In this document: piece by piece, positions 23,620 through 36,186 of the stretch
How positions within the stretch are numbered: position 1 is the first letter of the stretch
How the letters are laid out: each line of letters opens with the position of its first letter
Source of the DNA: Polytrichum commune
Taxonomy: Eukaryota; Streptophyta; Polytrichopsida; Polytrichales; Polytrichaceae
Direction: 5' to 3'
Assembly (NCBI GenBank): GCA_950295325.1
Contig: OX485804.1
Span: 22,818,001-22,882,000 of the forward strand
DNA: 64,000 nucleotides
Position numbers and translations under genes: made by a program
Notes under the pieces: generated by a model
The model's database searches: none
What the model was told of the DNA's origin: nothing
Seen by the model: the letters and a program-made list of their open reading frames with translations, nothing else

Positions 23620-23835
23620 GATGGTTTGGGCATGCATAATCAGTTGAGATCCTAGCATGTGTTTGCAAGTCCAACCGGTTACATGTTGACATCCTCCGGT
23701 CTTCCTTCATTGAATTGGGATATATTCTATAAATTCCTCCAAACTGATCGGTAATTTTCCTGCAACCGGTTGTTTCTGAAACTCCTTCAACCAAACCGGT
23801 TCATCTGTAACTAACTGCCGGAAATCGTCGTTGCA
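23620..23835 (+). repeat. Dispersed repeat K, copy 1 (upstream of CYCLOPS)
   Basis: Shares, in order, GAGATCCTA, CAAGTCCAACC, GTTACATGTTGA, TATATTCTA, AAATTC, GATCGGTAATTT, CAACCGGTT and AACCGGTTCATCTGTAAC with 57085-57290, in the same orientation. No coding frame. Confidence 0.65.
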
Positions 23836-23886
23836 CAAAGTAAGTTCGTAATCAAAACACATAACGCAACTGAACTTGAACTTACA

Positions 23887-24051
23887 GCACGCCCACAGTT
23901 ACTCGGGTGTGGGCTATTAGTGAGCGGACTAACGGACGTTTGATATCGAGCTTCATTGAATGCATTGGTCATCACTGGCCAAAAGTGAGCTTCAAGTTTA
24001 GAGTTTAGAGCTTCATCTACTAGCCCACACCAGTGATGAGTGTGGGCATGC
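23887..24051. mobile_element. Small foldback MITE, about 165 bp
   Basis: The left arm begins GCACGCCCACAGTTACTCGG and the right arm ends with the inverted form GTGATGAGTGTGGGCATGC. Both arms then contain GTGTGGGCTA or its complement, about 40 bp of imperfect inverted repeat. Similar CGCCCACA ends occur at 40.27-40.34 kb. Confidence 0.55.
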
Positions 24052-24676
24052 AATGAGAGTGCAGCCCCACAAAGAGGCAAGTCTTTAGAAAGGACCATGC
24101 ATATATACAAGAACTCTTGAGGTTCCTAGTTAGTAATCCACAGCTCTCTTCTATGTCAAATAACATTCTCAACTCCCCAAGTACAATCAAAACTTGGTAA
24201 AGTACCAAGCCTCGCAAACTCCACAGTTTACTTCTTCTTTTCTCAGCACATGTGTCTTTTTTTCGGATCAGAAGTTGCGATTGCAATTGTTGTTAAGCTC
24301 AAGTAATGAAAATGAGTCGCTTGAAGTCTACAGTATGTTGCACTTTACAGATTTGAAATTTGAATTTTTTTTTTTGGATTTTTGCTATGAATCCAAATTT
24401 TATGTAAGTCTAAGACTTCAACTGCAATATATATCATCATTGTTTTTCTTGTCAAAGCTTAATATTTAGATAATAGTGCTAAATGTGGTCCTCTTGTGGT
24501 ATTCACATACATAATATGTTGTAGAGCATGTGTGAAATATTTGTGAATCCAGGGTTTGCATCATGATGTCTATGATGTAATGTATTATTTCACATTATAT
24601 GGTTATTGTATTTGACTCCAATTAAGTTGAATTCTTGTTTATAGAATAAGTTATTGACTTGCTCATGTTGCGGCTG

Positions 24677-24759
24677 GGGCGAACCAACCTGTACGTTGGT
24701 TCCTTGGAGGCAAGGGTGTAGGCATCCAACAAGGAACGAGTGTATGGGTTGGTTCGCCC
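24677..24759. repeat. Hairpin with about 30-bp imperfect arms
   Basis: GGGCGAACCAACC ... GGTTCCTTG at the left pairs with CAAGGAAC ... GGGTTGGTTCGCCC at the right, leaving a loop of about 25 bases. Arm length and mismatches resemble a plant microRNA precursor, but a remnant of a tiny foldback transposon is equally possible. Confidence 0.5.
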
Positions 24760-26800
24760 AAATCCTCATGTTGCTATAACACAATAAATATAGATGAGTA
24801 ATGAAAAATTGGGTGCAATTTATGGTTGACCATGGGGAAATATGCTCAAGCAATAAAGGGTTCACTTAGGTTGGGTTGGGCTAGGTGAGGTGAACATGTC
24901 GTCATGTTCATTTGGAAACGATTTCATCCAATGGCATAAGCTACAACAAGGAGTGTGCCATATTCATGAAAGTTGATTGGATGAACTGAGACTACTTGTG
25001 GGACTGAGGTTGTGATTGTTGTCAATGCACCTTATCCTAAAATATAAAGCCAAACAAAGTAAACCACAACCATCAACCATTGAAACAGTAGTTGCATAAA
25101 GTATCTCTCATGCCTACCTTCATTGGTGGCCACCAAGTGATTCCAAAACCATTAACGTGGGTTGGTTGTGAACAACGTGAGCTACTAAAATAACATATCG
25201 ACTCCCCGTATTTAACTTCTTTGCCCCTTCAACTTGCAATTTGCCAACAAAACCTTGACCCCATAAGTTAGGTGAGGTTAGGTTAGGTGAACCCATCACC
25301 ACTTAGTGTGCCAACTCAATTTTAAGTTACTTGGATGTACCTTGTCAATGTATATCTAATTTAATGTGGCATTAAGACTTATGTGCCACGTTGATTGGAG
25401 TGATCTCATGCCTTGGATATCTTGAGTAGTGTGAGGGAGGACGGTCTCTCATTCCCACTCGTGCATGAAACAATGATGTTATTATCTATTTATATTAAAA
25501 AAAATTAGAGTGGCATCCACAACTTTTCTAAGACTAGCAAGGGTTTTTCAAGCCGCCTTCAATTCTTGCCACCCGGTGATTGCAATGTCATTTCGTAAGT
25601 TGAGGATGATTACTGTGGGCTGCACTAAATGAGATGTCTAATGTAGCTACACTAGTACGTGCAATTAGGTTGCCCTGTGTTAATTGATTGACATTCCACA
25701 CTATTTTGGATATTTGTTACCATACTAACAAAATATATGTTTTTTGAAATCATGGTATGCATTAATAAACAAAGTTATAATTTTTTGTGATTTGATTTTG
25801 ACCCAAGGTTATTTGCATTGGAAAAGAGACAACGTGTTTGCAAAGGCAACCTAATTGCACTTATCAATGTCCATGTGAACTAGATATTTTCTTAATTTCT
25901 TGATTCCAAATTGATTTTCTATTTATTTTTGGATAAACATGCTAATAGATTTGAGTTGAGAAGTTCATTCACCTAAACTTAAGCATGTTGCCTCCTTAAC
26001 TCTATGGCACACCGAACCATATATCGATTTCAAGTTAATTTAGTCTAATTTAAAGTAGAAGTACTAGGAATAACCAAAGGATTTCAATGAGATATCAATT
26101 GATAGTGAGGTTAGTGGTCGAGTTGGCTCACATCCTCCTTGTTCATTGTACCTAGTTGTTCACCAATTTTTGCATTCTATTAGCCATTGCTATCTATTTT
26201 TTACATTTGAGGTAAATGCAAAAATTCCATCCAATTCATGTTAAAATTATTACAAGACACATTATTGATTGAATGTGCATGAAAATGGAGTGTGGTTTTA
26301 TTGTGGGCATTTCCAACTTCAAACATATTTATGGCCATTCAATCAACTTCGAGATTGTCTCTTCTAGTTAGTGATTGTTATTCACAAAGATCGTCATTCT
26401 GAATCTCATATTCATAGTAGAGGTGCAAAATTGTCAAACGTTCAAAGTGAATATTCCCTTATTGTTTAAAATGATTGCATGGACTTTCTCAATTACGTTC
26501 ATAATTGACTACAAACTTGGCACATAATCTCGCAAATGCATGCATTTGATTGAGATGAACAGCCACATAAGGCCTGTGCACCTTCTAGATAAAGGTATGT
26601 GGCCCTAATGTGGGCGCCTCCAACTCCATTGCCATTCTTAACAATTGGAAATTGTCTCATTTGGTTAGCACTCACGAAGATATTGTATCATTTCAAGTTT
26701 CAAAGCCAATGTAACGATGCAAAACTCATTGAGTGTTGTAAGCGAAGATACTCTTTCTCTTTCAATGACCACATTCAAGGCTCTCGCATTGAACCACGGA
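24760..26800. other. Intergenic AT-rich DNA, no gene
   Basis: No supported coding region. A segment at 25.01-25.10 kb (TCAATGCACCTTAT, then AAACCACAACCATCAACCA) resembles 20.31-20.41 kb inside CYCLOPS intron 1, marking another dispersed repeat. Confidence 0.45.
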
Positions 26801-26805
26801 TAGAT

Positions 26806-27235
26806 CACTTAGTGCATTTTAAAAATGACGTGCGGCATAATATAGAGAGGATTAAAATCGTTTGAAATAAAAATTATAAAGGAATTCCAAATAATGAAGG
26901 GGCCATTAAATGTGGACAATCCCATTATAAGTAAGTTAGGTGGACATAAAACGTGGGCCATTATTTTTTGTAAAATTAATATAGGGGCTAAAGATAAGGA
27001 CTCTCGAAGGTATGTTTAGTATGGTATGTAAATGGGTTTAGGACTCACAGGGATGGATGATAATTGGGGTTTCCGTTTGTCCAAAACTACTTAAAAGGAA
27101 TATAGAGTACAAAAAATTGCAGTGACTTGGACAATATAAGTAATGGAAGGGTGCAAACAAATGGGCCATTTTTTAAATTTGAGTAATTATAGGGAGGCTT
27201 TAATTCAGCCCTTGAAGGTAAATAGCCCCAAAACA
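26806..27235. mobile_element. Dispersed element, family G, copy 1
   Basis: It begins CACTTAGTGCATTTTAAAAA and ends near GGTAAATAGCCCCAAA. An inverted copy spans 45.50-46.29 kb, sharing GACGTGCGGCATAATATAG, AGGAATTCCAAATAATGAAG and GGGCCATT. Length differs between copies, so one carries an insertion or deletion. Superfamily unknown. Confidence 0.5.
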
Positions 27236-27761
27236 AAAAAAACCCCAGCCACATGTGGTGCACAAAAATGCCTTAAAGTGATCTACCCGTGCGTTGAACC
27301 TAGGACGGTGTTTGTATTTGAGCACATAGCTCAATCTAATCATAACACATGTCATTATGGTGCCCATGATTGTCAACTAAGAGCATTGTCATATACCATT
27401 CATATAAATCCAATTAATAATAATGACCACATAAGGCCCACATATCTTACAAATAGATCGAGTTTATAGCTTTTGTTTCTTATGCACAAGCCGCCAAGTA
27501 CTTTGCACCTTCTTCACATCCTTGCTTCTCCGTCTTTTACTTCTACTTTTGCTTTGTCTCATCATGCAATGTCGTAGCGATAGTTAGTACTCATTTCTAT
27601 ATTGTAGCGCCTTAACAATTTCCACACAATATTCATTGTCTTTTTGAGGGAGGGTGCCACACGTCACGCAATGATTGGTTGGAAAGTGTGGAGATGTTAA
27701 TGTGGCATGCAAAACATTCCAATTTTGGCAAGTAAAGTGCCGAAACTAATCATGTTCATGA

Positions 27762-28266
27762 GGGCCACTTCACACACAGCCAAGAGCCGTGACCAGGAAA
27801 CTGTAAGAGCCCAAAAGAAAGTGTCCAAAGGCCGTCCCAAGACACCTCCAAAATCATGAAGTGTGGTCACATCCCTCAAGTGTAGTGTGAAGCCATATGT
27901 GACCGGGCCGTCAACCAAATGCTATATCAATAAAATAAAAAATTATTCATGCGGGTCCTCACACATGATAAAATAGAATAAATCAACGGTTGTGAGCATT
28001 CAGAATGTTGTGGTCTCCCGGTTTTATGTTAAGCCTACCTCCAAGAGGTGGTTTTCGAAAATAGTCCAAGTGACCATGAAACGTGATCCATTTGAGGCCA
28101 TGTCGGAATCCATGTAGACTTTATATCCATCTTGCATTCACACACTCCGTTGGTCCCTCGAGCGTAGTGTGAAGTAGCGAACTTGGACCGGCTCCACCTT
28201 TTCCACCAATGAGAGTGCTTGAAGTATAATGGTCACGGGCTCTCAGTCTCGTGTGTGAAGTGGCCC
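27762..28266. mobile_element. Tourist/Harbinger-like MITE, family A, copy 1 (505 bp)
   Basis: Ends GGGCCACTTCACACAC and GTGTGTGAAGTGGCCC are exact inverted repeats, and the repeat continues imperfectly (AGAGCC, then GTGACCA). A 3-bp TGA duplication flanks it (27759-27761 and 28267-28269). A GGGCC start with 3-bp TNA duplications fits PIF/Harbinger (Tourist) MITEs. It is inverted relative to copies 2 and 4. Confidence 0.8.
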
Positions 28267-30390
28267 TGAAGAGTCATAACCTTGCCAACTTATTATGCTT
28301 ATCAATTACTGGCAAGTACATATTCTCGGAGGATGTCATCTTTGTCTCTACTATTCTTTAGCCCTTGAAGGGGTCGATTTATTTATTTCTATGATCTATG
28401 CAATAGTCACTTGTACAAGTCCTCAACAAATTTTAACGTCACATTTGAATCGCTCTATTCTATATCTAACACAACCTAGACTCCAAAGAGGAAAGTGAAC
28501 ATATATAGTCGTTTGTAACAACAATGGTAACGTGTACATGGTGCGTATTTTAAATCTAGGTCAAGTATTGGAGTTGAAATCTCGCAAGATCATGTGTAAC
28601 AAACACCCATGAATTGGGCATATGTCGATTGACATATGGGTTGATTTCATGTGGGCCACTTTTGACATTTTCCAATAAAAATATGGAAGTAGGTAACCTT
28701 AAACACATCCGTACAACTTCTAGAAGAGCATTGACCTTTGAGGATCCGAGAAACTAATCTATGTCTCAACATGCACAAAACACTCGTATTTGAGCTATGT
28801 GTTTTCTATGTGTGAGCTAATCGTGGCATAATTGACCCTACGAAGATTAACTCGTGTATCAAATACACTTTTTTATTTATTTCTTGGTGGGACACCATAT
28901 AAACTTCAAGAGTCCGAGTACCTTTTTAGTTTAAGAACTCTCCTTGTCAAATATGGTGCATTTTCACTCCCCCATTAACTTTCTCACATGATTCAACCAA
29001 ACATTGCATGACATGTGGCACCCTCACTCGAGGATTTTTTTTTGGGGGGTCCCATTAATGATTACATACTATGATTTTTTTTCTTCTTTTCACATAAGAT
29101 AGATATGCCAACTTCCTAAGGAAAAGCAAGGAATGTTATGTGCATGATAAAGTTACGGACCCGTAAATTCGAAACAATGATTTTACAACTTGGTGAGGAC
29201 ATGAGGGGTGCACCTTTTATCAAAAACCAAGAACCACATGCATTTGCAACATATTCTACTACCCCCTTCATACAAGTATTTTTGTAAAATAGAGCAAAAC
29301 ATGTCCAATTTCAATAATAGAAATACAAGTGACAGTATGTATACATTATATGTATACATATACATTCATTAACATAAGTTTATGAATATACTTTTGAATA
29401 ATAATGAACCCCTATCATGTGTATAATGTAAAATTTTGGCATTCATTAATAAAGTTGTTTAAGAGTTTTTCATTACCCATATGTAACTCATAAGCATCTA
29501 AGTCTACAATATATATATGTCATAGAATATGATGCAATTATTGTTTCTAAATATATCATTAAATGATTCCTAATACCATAAGTCCACTTATTGTTGGTTC
29601 CTTTTTGATACCAACATAAACCAATCTTCATGCTTGATCCTAGAACATGCAACAAATTAAGGACCATCCGGCACAACAAAGCAACACACGCATTAGCAAA
29701 CACACTATTAGCCCACCCCACAACAATCGTTTACATGCACGGACATTGCATGTCAATGTAAAAACATTGATGTTCCTTTTATGTATGCAATACTTGTGAT
29801 TCCTAAATCTTGATCCAAATTGTTGCACACAACAAAGCTTTACTACTGATACGAAAACAATTGAGAGAAAACCCATATGGGAATCAACACATCCGCAATT
29901 TCAATGTCGCCCATGATCTAAGGAAGGCATCAACCACCCGCATCAACCACATGCATCAACCATAAAGAAGCGCCAGTTGTTCCTCTTGCAACCCAAAGCA
30001 AGAAGCGGCCTCATTCTCAACTCAGCCACCCCTTTCCAAAACCCTAGTACCGCCTCTCTCCATACTTGCATGGATGAGATAAGGAAGTGAGAAAACGATT
30101 CATCCTAGTTTCATCCAATATTAACTACTTATCCCAGAAAGTCTAGTGACCCTACCATACAAGTACAAAAGTTCTATATTTTCTAGAGCTCCTCCATAAA
30201 TGCACATAACTATGAGTTAGAATTTTTGTAGCATATGTATACGTAGTACGGAAAAGTTCGAATCAACACCCCTTTTGTGCACTCACGGAAACTCGCACGT
30301 GTTCTGAAAGGTGCACCCCCTAGGGTGAGGATTCGAAGAAATTGTGAGTACAACATATGTGGGTGGTATTTAGTCATTTTCTTACTCGGG
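28267..30390. other. Intergenic, no gene
   Basis: AT-rich DNA with short spurious frames on both strands, and no domain or splice structure. Low-complexity T-runs are at 29.03-29.08 kb. Confidence 0.45.
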
Positions 30391-30630
30391 CCCCTGTATT
30401 TGATTGGTTTGTGGTTAATTTCATATTAAACAAATACAAACACCACAAAGACACATGTTTGAAACAGACCGGACTATTGGTTAGATCAAGGGAAGTCCAA
30501 TTTTCAAACCGAATTATGTCGATGCTTTCATCGTGAAGTTGCTAATGCAACACAACTTTTGGTTGTGTAAATCTAATCACTAGAAGTTGGAGAACATTGA
30601 CAACCGAACCACATATCGCCACACAACTTA

Positions 30631-31152
30631 TGCCCCTTCCCCACCTGACTTTACCAAATAACCAAAGTTTTTCCTAAAAACCAAGTAAAGCTCCCTCGGT
30701 TACAACGGAGGCATACGGCTATCCCAATGCACCTACAAGAAGTTGCTCTGGAGGTTTTCAAGTAGGTTTTCGTTGAGTAGCTTTCACACATGCTCATTGT
30801 TTAATCTACCAAGCAATGAATGTTGGATAGTTTTTGTCCCACCCCCAAATGCCTTACTACTCATCTATCTTACCACCAGTTTTTGTCAATGAAACTCCTC
30901 CCTCCCTCATAGCTAAGACTAAAAAGCAACCAATCACAAGGGCGGGAGTTGACACTTTAAAAAATCCTACATTCTTGCCTCATGTCTAGGTACCGATGGG
31001 AGGGTCAGTGCTTGAGGCTAAAAACCTCCACTTTTAAACCATGCCACATCATTTGTCAACTAGGCTCTGCACTAGATAATGTCGATGGTGTGGAGGCCGT
31101 GTTTTTAGAACCAACTTTTAGGCTTAGCTAAAGTCAAGTGGGGAGGGGGCAT
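30631..31152. mobile_element. Inverted-repeat element, family H, copy 2 (about 522 bp)
   Basis: Ends TGCCCCTTCCCCACCTGACT and AAGTCAAGTGGGGAGGGGGC are inverted repeats; sequence TTA precedes and TAG follows. It is a reverse-oriented copy of 5375-5897. Confidence 0.6.
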
Positions 31153-32200
31153 TAGGTCGTACATTGATTGAAACCCTTATTAGACATTTTGGCACCCGAT
31201 TTGCAGGTTTCACAAAAGTGGATTTGGTCTGATCCAATTGGGACGAACTGATAGGGTAGGTGCAATTCTTGGAGGCCTATTGTAATCTCCGACACCCGTT
31301 GCCTCAAATTTACCCAAAAATGCCACTTGAATTGGGTTTCATCTCCATTGCACTTCTTCAATTTTTGCACCGCAATTTTACAACTCCGATTGCCCACTTG
31401 GAAGGAAGATCACACATTTCAAAAACTACCAATGACTTTGATGCGACACCACTACCTTGATAAGAGTGGTGAACACACACATTAAGAAGTTCAAGGCGTT
31501 CATCATAACATTATTCAGCCGTATGGTTGTGTTCCATTCTATATTTAGCACTTGACATAAGCCTCCACTATCTTACCTTCATGGGAAGAAACTAGGACAA
31601 TAGGGAGAAACTAACACGAGTATGAATAATGAATTAATGTTGCTTCGATTCGTGAGAACAATGTGACTAGTGTCGGTATTTTCAATGATAAGTTTATTGT
31701 CAATAGTAGTTTTAGGGAATAATACAGGGTTGCACAGTGATTCATGCACGTAGTGCCGGGAGTATAACTCCACCCAAATTTTCCAAGTTCAGCCCGAACG
31801 TATGAACAGTAAACGAATCTTCCCCAATCTTTCTTTAAAGGGCCTCATGGATCATAACTGGCATATTCTAAGGTCATGAAACCGACCCACATGGCTGAAT
31901 CATGTTACGAGGAAAGTTACCCATCGTTCTAGAGGCATTTAGAGACCGTTACCTTAAATCGATGAAGAACAACCGAAAGATGTCAACACGTAAACCGGGG
32001 GGACTTGGAAACACTAAGAAGCTCCATGGGGTGTGACCCAAAAACCTCCCCGGAAAAAGCATGGCCCCACTTAGGCGCACGTGTGGCACTACCGAGGCAT
32101 GCATGGTCCTCTTTGGCCATTATTGTCCTCACATGCTTGCTTTCGCATGTGTTTTGTCCTCCCCTTCTTCATCAATGCCGTGGTTTATAACATGTGCTTC
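31153..32200. other. Intergenic, no gene
   Basis: Contains a decayed dispersed repeat near 31.98-32.06 kb that resembles 13.87-13.95 kb (GATGTCAACA, then GACTTGGAAACACT). No coding sequence supported. Confidence 0.45.
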
Positions 32201-32203
32201 TAA

Positions 32204-32752
32204 GGCCCACGTCACACACGACCGAGACTGACAGCCCGTGACCAAGAAACTTGAGCACTCTCATTGATGGCCCGTGACCATTCATTACACTTTGAGCACT
32301 CTCGTTGGTGGAAAAGGCGGAGCCGGTCCAAGTTCGCTTCACGCTTGGTTTGCTTGAGGGACCAACGGAGTGTGTGAACGCAAGATGGATGTACAAGTCT
32401 ACATGGATTCTTACGTGGTATCCAATGCATCATGTTTCATGGTCACTTGGACTCTTTTCAAGACCCACCTCTTGGAGGTAGGCCCAACACAAAAACCGGG
32501 AAACCATGGCACTCCGAATGTTCACTTCTGTTGATTTATTCTATTTTATCATGGGTGAGGATCCGCATGAATAAAAATCCATTGACATAGCATTTGGTTG
32601 AGGGCCCCGTGACATATGACTTCACACTATACTTGAGGGTTTGTGACCACACTACATGATTTTGGAGGTGTCTTGGGACAGCCTTTGGACACTTTCTTTT
32701 GGGCTCTCACAATTTCATGGTCACGGCTCTTGGCTTGTGTGTGAAGTGGCCC
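32204..32752. mobile_element. Tourist/Harbinger-like MITE, family A, copy 2 (549 bp)
   Basis: Starts GGCCCACGTCACACACG and ends GTGTGTGAAGTGGCC, with TAA on each side (32201-32203 and 32753-32755). Interior matches 27762-28266 in the opposite orientation. A local duplication of the CCCGTGACCA...GAGCACTCTC segment makes it longer than its relatives. Confidence 0.75.
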
Positions 32753-32755
32753 TAA

Positions 32756-33083
32756 GGCCCACTTCACACACGAGACGGAAGATCCGTGACCATTGCATCC
32801 TAAGATCTCTCATTGGCCGAAAAGACCGAGATCGTCCAAGTTCACTCCACACTAGAAGGTGAAGACCTAAAGGTTTAAAGTAATTATCACGGATGAAAAG
32901 TCTATACGGATTCCCACATGACAAACTATAAATAATGTTTCATGTTTGTCAGAATATGCGTTAGGCCACCTAAACATGACGCAAACTCCGACAGATCGTG
33001 TCAGTGGTACAACCTTGAAATGGGAATCAAGGGCCCTCACAAGTACAAGGTCACAACCCTTGGCTCGTGTGCGAAATGACCCC
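32756..33083. mobile_element. Tourist/Harbinger-like MITE, family A, copy 3 (328 bp, diverged)
   Basis: Starts GGCCCACTTCACACACGAGA and ends GTGTGCGAAATGACCCC. It abuts copy 2 with only the shared TAA between them, followed at the right by TAG. Interior is shorter and more diverged than in the other copies. Confidence 0.6.
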
Positions 33084-33566
33084 TAGATAGGTGCCAACAA
33101 AATATTAATTGAATGAAATGGACAATTTGACGTCCAAAATTTTCTACCTCGTCTAAAACATTCTCCACATAAAGACCTATGCCCAATCTCTATGAACTTT
33201 GTACCTTGAGTCTCCTCCCCTTTCCAAGCTCAACTTTCCAAGCTCGGATGGCCCACCATCTCACCAACGACTTATAGACATCAAAGGGACTTTCATGGTG
33301 ACGATTGTCTTCTCCATGCCGTGACCAATGATTCCTCATGCACATTCATGTATTTCTCTACAATCTACCCTCTCTAAGTGATACCTCTTGGGAGTGTAAA
33401 ATTTGTAATATTTATAGAATTCCAAGACAATACCGGTTAGAGGGGGTGGGAAATTCAAAGAATAACACTCATGAGAGTAACATTTATGAGGTAAAAATAG
33501 AGTCGTTAGTAATAACTTATAAACTATGGTTACATGTATTAATCAAAAACACAGATTTACACTTAC

Positions 33567-33898
33567 TTAGTGACCTTGACAATGAGAGTTTATTGTTGTT
33601 TGATGAGGCTCTTGAACATGGGAAATAATGATGGATTTTTCTCTAAATACAATGTCCCGAGTTCGCAAACATTGCTTTTGTTCTTGTTCTAGAAATGAAG
33701 ATAGGATTGGCATTGCATCTTGCGCTCGAGACAATGAAACATTGGGAATTGCCACTTCACTAATTTCCAAATCATCCTCAATGATTTCATATACCCTTCA
33801 TGCACTAGGTATGTTCAAGATATCTTCCTCATTTGGGGCATAAGGATGACTAAGATCGAGCTCAAGATGAAAATGCACATATTCTCGTGCACTCATTG
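33567..33898 (-). pseudogene. Broken pogo/Tigger-like transposase C-terminus
   Basis: A minus-strand frame begins MSAREYVHF and runs through NEEDILNIPSA to an in-frame TGA, then resumes RVYEIIEDDLEISEVAIPNV, SLSRAQDAMPILSSFLEQEQ. The pattern of an acidic linker followed by a Ser-rich A-x-x-A-x-x-x-L-x-x-F-L-E-Q helix is typical of the C-terminal tail of pogo/Tigger DDE transposases. The stop and isolation show it is dead. Assignment rests on pattern memory only. Confidence 0.4.
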
Positions 33899-34151
33899 TC
33901 ACTACATACTCACTAACCTTGCTCTAATTGATGATTGAGAGAGTCTATCGAGCAACATTTTGAGAAGCAATCACCAAAGATGTATCAGTGGAAAATCAAT
34001 TATGTGCCCTATTTATCCAAGAGTCATTTTTTTTTTGGGTAGTTATCATGAGAATCTCCATCCAATAGCTCAAATTTAAGATTTACCAATAGATTGCCAT
34101 TGGCATTCCATATGGGATCGGTCAAGTCGTCATTCAAGCGTTAGAAGCCCA

Positions 34152-34709
34152 GGGGGTGGACTCCTCATACCACGTACGAGCTAACCTGAATGTGGGATGG
34201 GGAATTATTTGAGGCATTAGCATATGTAGCATATAAGGGAGAGGTGTTTCTTTTCTCTAGTGTGCATATTTAAAAAGGCTTTTTAAGAAATTTGGACTAA
34301 GGTAGATGTACAAAAGTGGTCTCTGAGGTTTAGAGAAGAATCAATATTAGAGGCGCTAGTTTGATCCAATTTACCTTATTTCATCCAAATGGAGTGTGTC
34401 TCAGGGTCATATGATTATGAGTTATATCCTACAAATGAAAAACCGTTGAATGTCTTTCTCCTTGGAGAGCAAAAGTGGATTATGATAAAGGCATGTTTAT
34501 TTCATGATTTATATGTTTTTGTATGTAGTGTAGGCCCATTTATCACATTAAATGAAAAGGTTAGTATAAATATACGAGTCCATTTTCTAGCCTACTATTA
34601 AGTAGTATGTATACATTTGTTTTTCTTTATAAATGTCCCGTATATAAGGGGTCTTATTTCATAACCACCCACACATGTCATTTAGGTTTTCAATGAAGAG
34701 TCCACCCCC
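34152..34709. mobile_element. MITE family E, copy 1 (558 bp)
   Basis: Ends GGGGGTGGACTCCTCAT and ATGAAGAGTCCACCCCC are inverted repeats (one mismatch). An inverted relative lies at 48555-49290. Shared interior: TTATTTGAGGCATTAGC, CTAGAAAATGGACTC and ACCTAAATGAC (or complements). No target duplication recognised. Confidence 0.65.
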
Positions 34710-34923
34710 AAGGTTGAAATCTTGAGTGTGAAGTGGTGTTGGGTGACAAGCATTAGCAAGAGGTCCCCAACCAATAATAAGGCTCACTATTGTGATACAA
34801 TAGTGTCATCACAATCCGTCTCTTAAATTATGACCATGCTTAGGGTCATGGTCTAATTTGTGTGCTAGACCATGCTAGGAGCCGCCTTGTGCATCAATAG
34901 ATCTTCTAAGGGTCAACTTGCAA

Positions 34924-35234
34924 CACTACACTAAATATGATATTTAGTGTTTGATTATATATTAGTGTTGTAACCACCCTATCCTGCTCAACACTAATTT
35001 TCAATTCTTTGATAAGTAGTGTTAGACATAAATGCACCACCACCTTCCCTACCCCCACCTCCCTTCTCTTTTTATCATTGTTAATTTTTTTTCATATATT
35101 TACTAACACTAAATTCGTGCATGTAACTTCCACATATTATCATAGTTGACATTTGGTGTTTGAGTTTGCATTCAATGTTACTTACTTTCATAGGGTTAGT
35201 GATATTTAGTGTATGAGTTCATATTTAGTGTAGT
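34924..35234. mobile_element. MITE family D, copy 2 (311 bp)
   Basis: Ends CACTACACTAAATATGATAT and CATATTTAGTGTAGT are inverted repeats. Interior shares GCTCAACACTAATTTTCAA and TGTAACTTCCACATATTA with copies 1 and 3. Confidence 0.7.
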
Positions 35235-35668
35235 TAGGAGGATCAAATAACAATATGAATAAGCGAGCATCAACTAATTAGGGTTGGTTTACACTATGGA
35301 CCATGAAGTTGGACTATGGAAGAGGGCCTTTTTCAATGGTCTGAGTTCATGGTCCAACTTCCACGCTTCAACTTCTTAAAAAATTAGTTTTGATAGCCTT
35401 GGGCCCCTCACTAGGTGTAAACCAAACGTGGACCAACAAGAATGACCATGCACCAAAAAGTGAATGTGCTGATTTTTTTTAATACATGCCCAAAAAAGGT
35501 AGTTTGGAAAAATAAATCAAGTTTGATCATTTTCTTGTCTTCACTTCTTGTTAAATGTGTCGAAGATGTGGCTTGCAAATCTTCTCACAACAATTTTTAC
35601 ATAAAAGATGAGAAATTTAATTTGTACACGTTCAATGTAATTTACATGTGACATGTACCTTGTGTTGT

Positions 35669-35994
35669 CACTACACTATATAGGATATTTAGTGTTTGAT
35701 TATACTTAATGTTGTTACCACTATACCTTGCTCAACACTGATTTTCAATTTTTTGATAATCAAAGTTAGAAGATTTGCTAGAAGATATGTTGGAATTCTC
35801 CTTTTACCATTGTTATTTTTTTCTGATTTCCTTGCTAACACTAATTTAAAACATGTAACTTCCACATATTACCATAGTTGATATTTAGTGTTTGAGTTTT
35901 CATTTAATGTTACTTACTTTCATAAGGTTATTGATATTTAGTGTATGCGTTTGTATTCAGTGTATCAAACATTAAATATATTATTTAGTGTAGT
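35669..35994. mobile_element. MITE family D, copy 3 (326 bp), nested in the 1200-bp element
   Basis: Ends CACTACACTATATAGGATAT and ATATTATTTAGTGTAGT are inverted repeats of about 29 bp. Interior parallels copy 2 at 34924-35234. Confidence 0.7.
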
Positions 35995-36121
35995 AGAAAA
36001 CTTTGAAAAAAAGAACAGCAATCGTGTTCCCATTGCGGTTATTTTGACCACCCTGATCTACAATCGCTAAACGACTGCAATTTTTTCTTTTTTGTCTTCC
36101 AACCGTAATTGTTATAATGTT

Positions 36122-36186
36122 GGGGCGTGTAATATACCGTTGGAAAGGTATTTTCAAGACCTTTCCAACGGTGTATTACAAGCCCC
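36122..36186. repeat. Near-perfect hairpin, about 28-bp arms
   Basis: GTGTAATATACCGTTGGAAA at the left pairs with TTTCCAACGGTGTATTAC at the right, closed by GGGG/CCCC pairs and a loop of about 9 bases. Could fold as a small-RNA precursor, or be a satellite foldback inside the Harbinger-like element. Confidence 0.6.
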
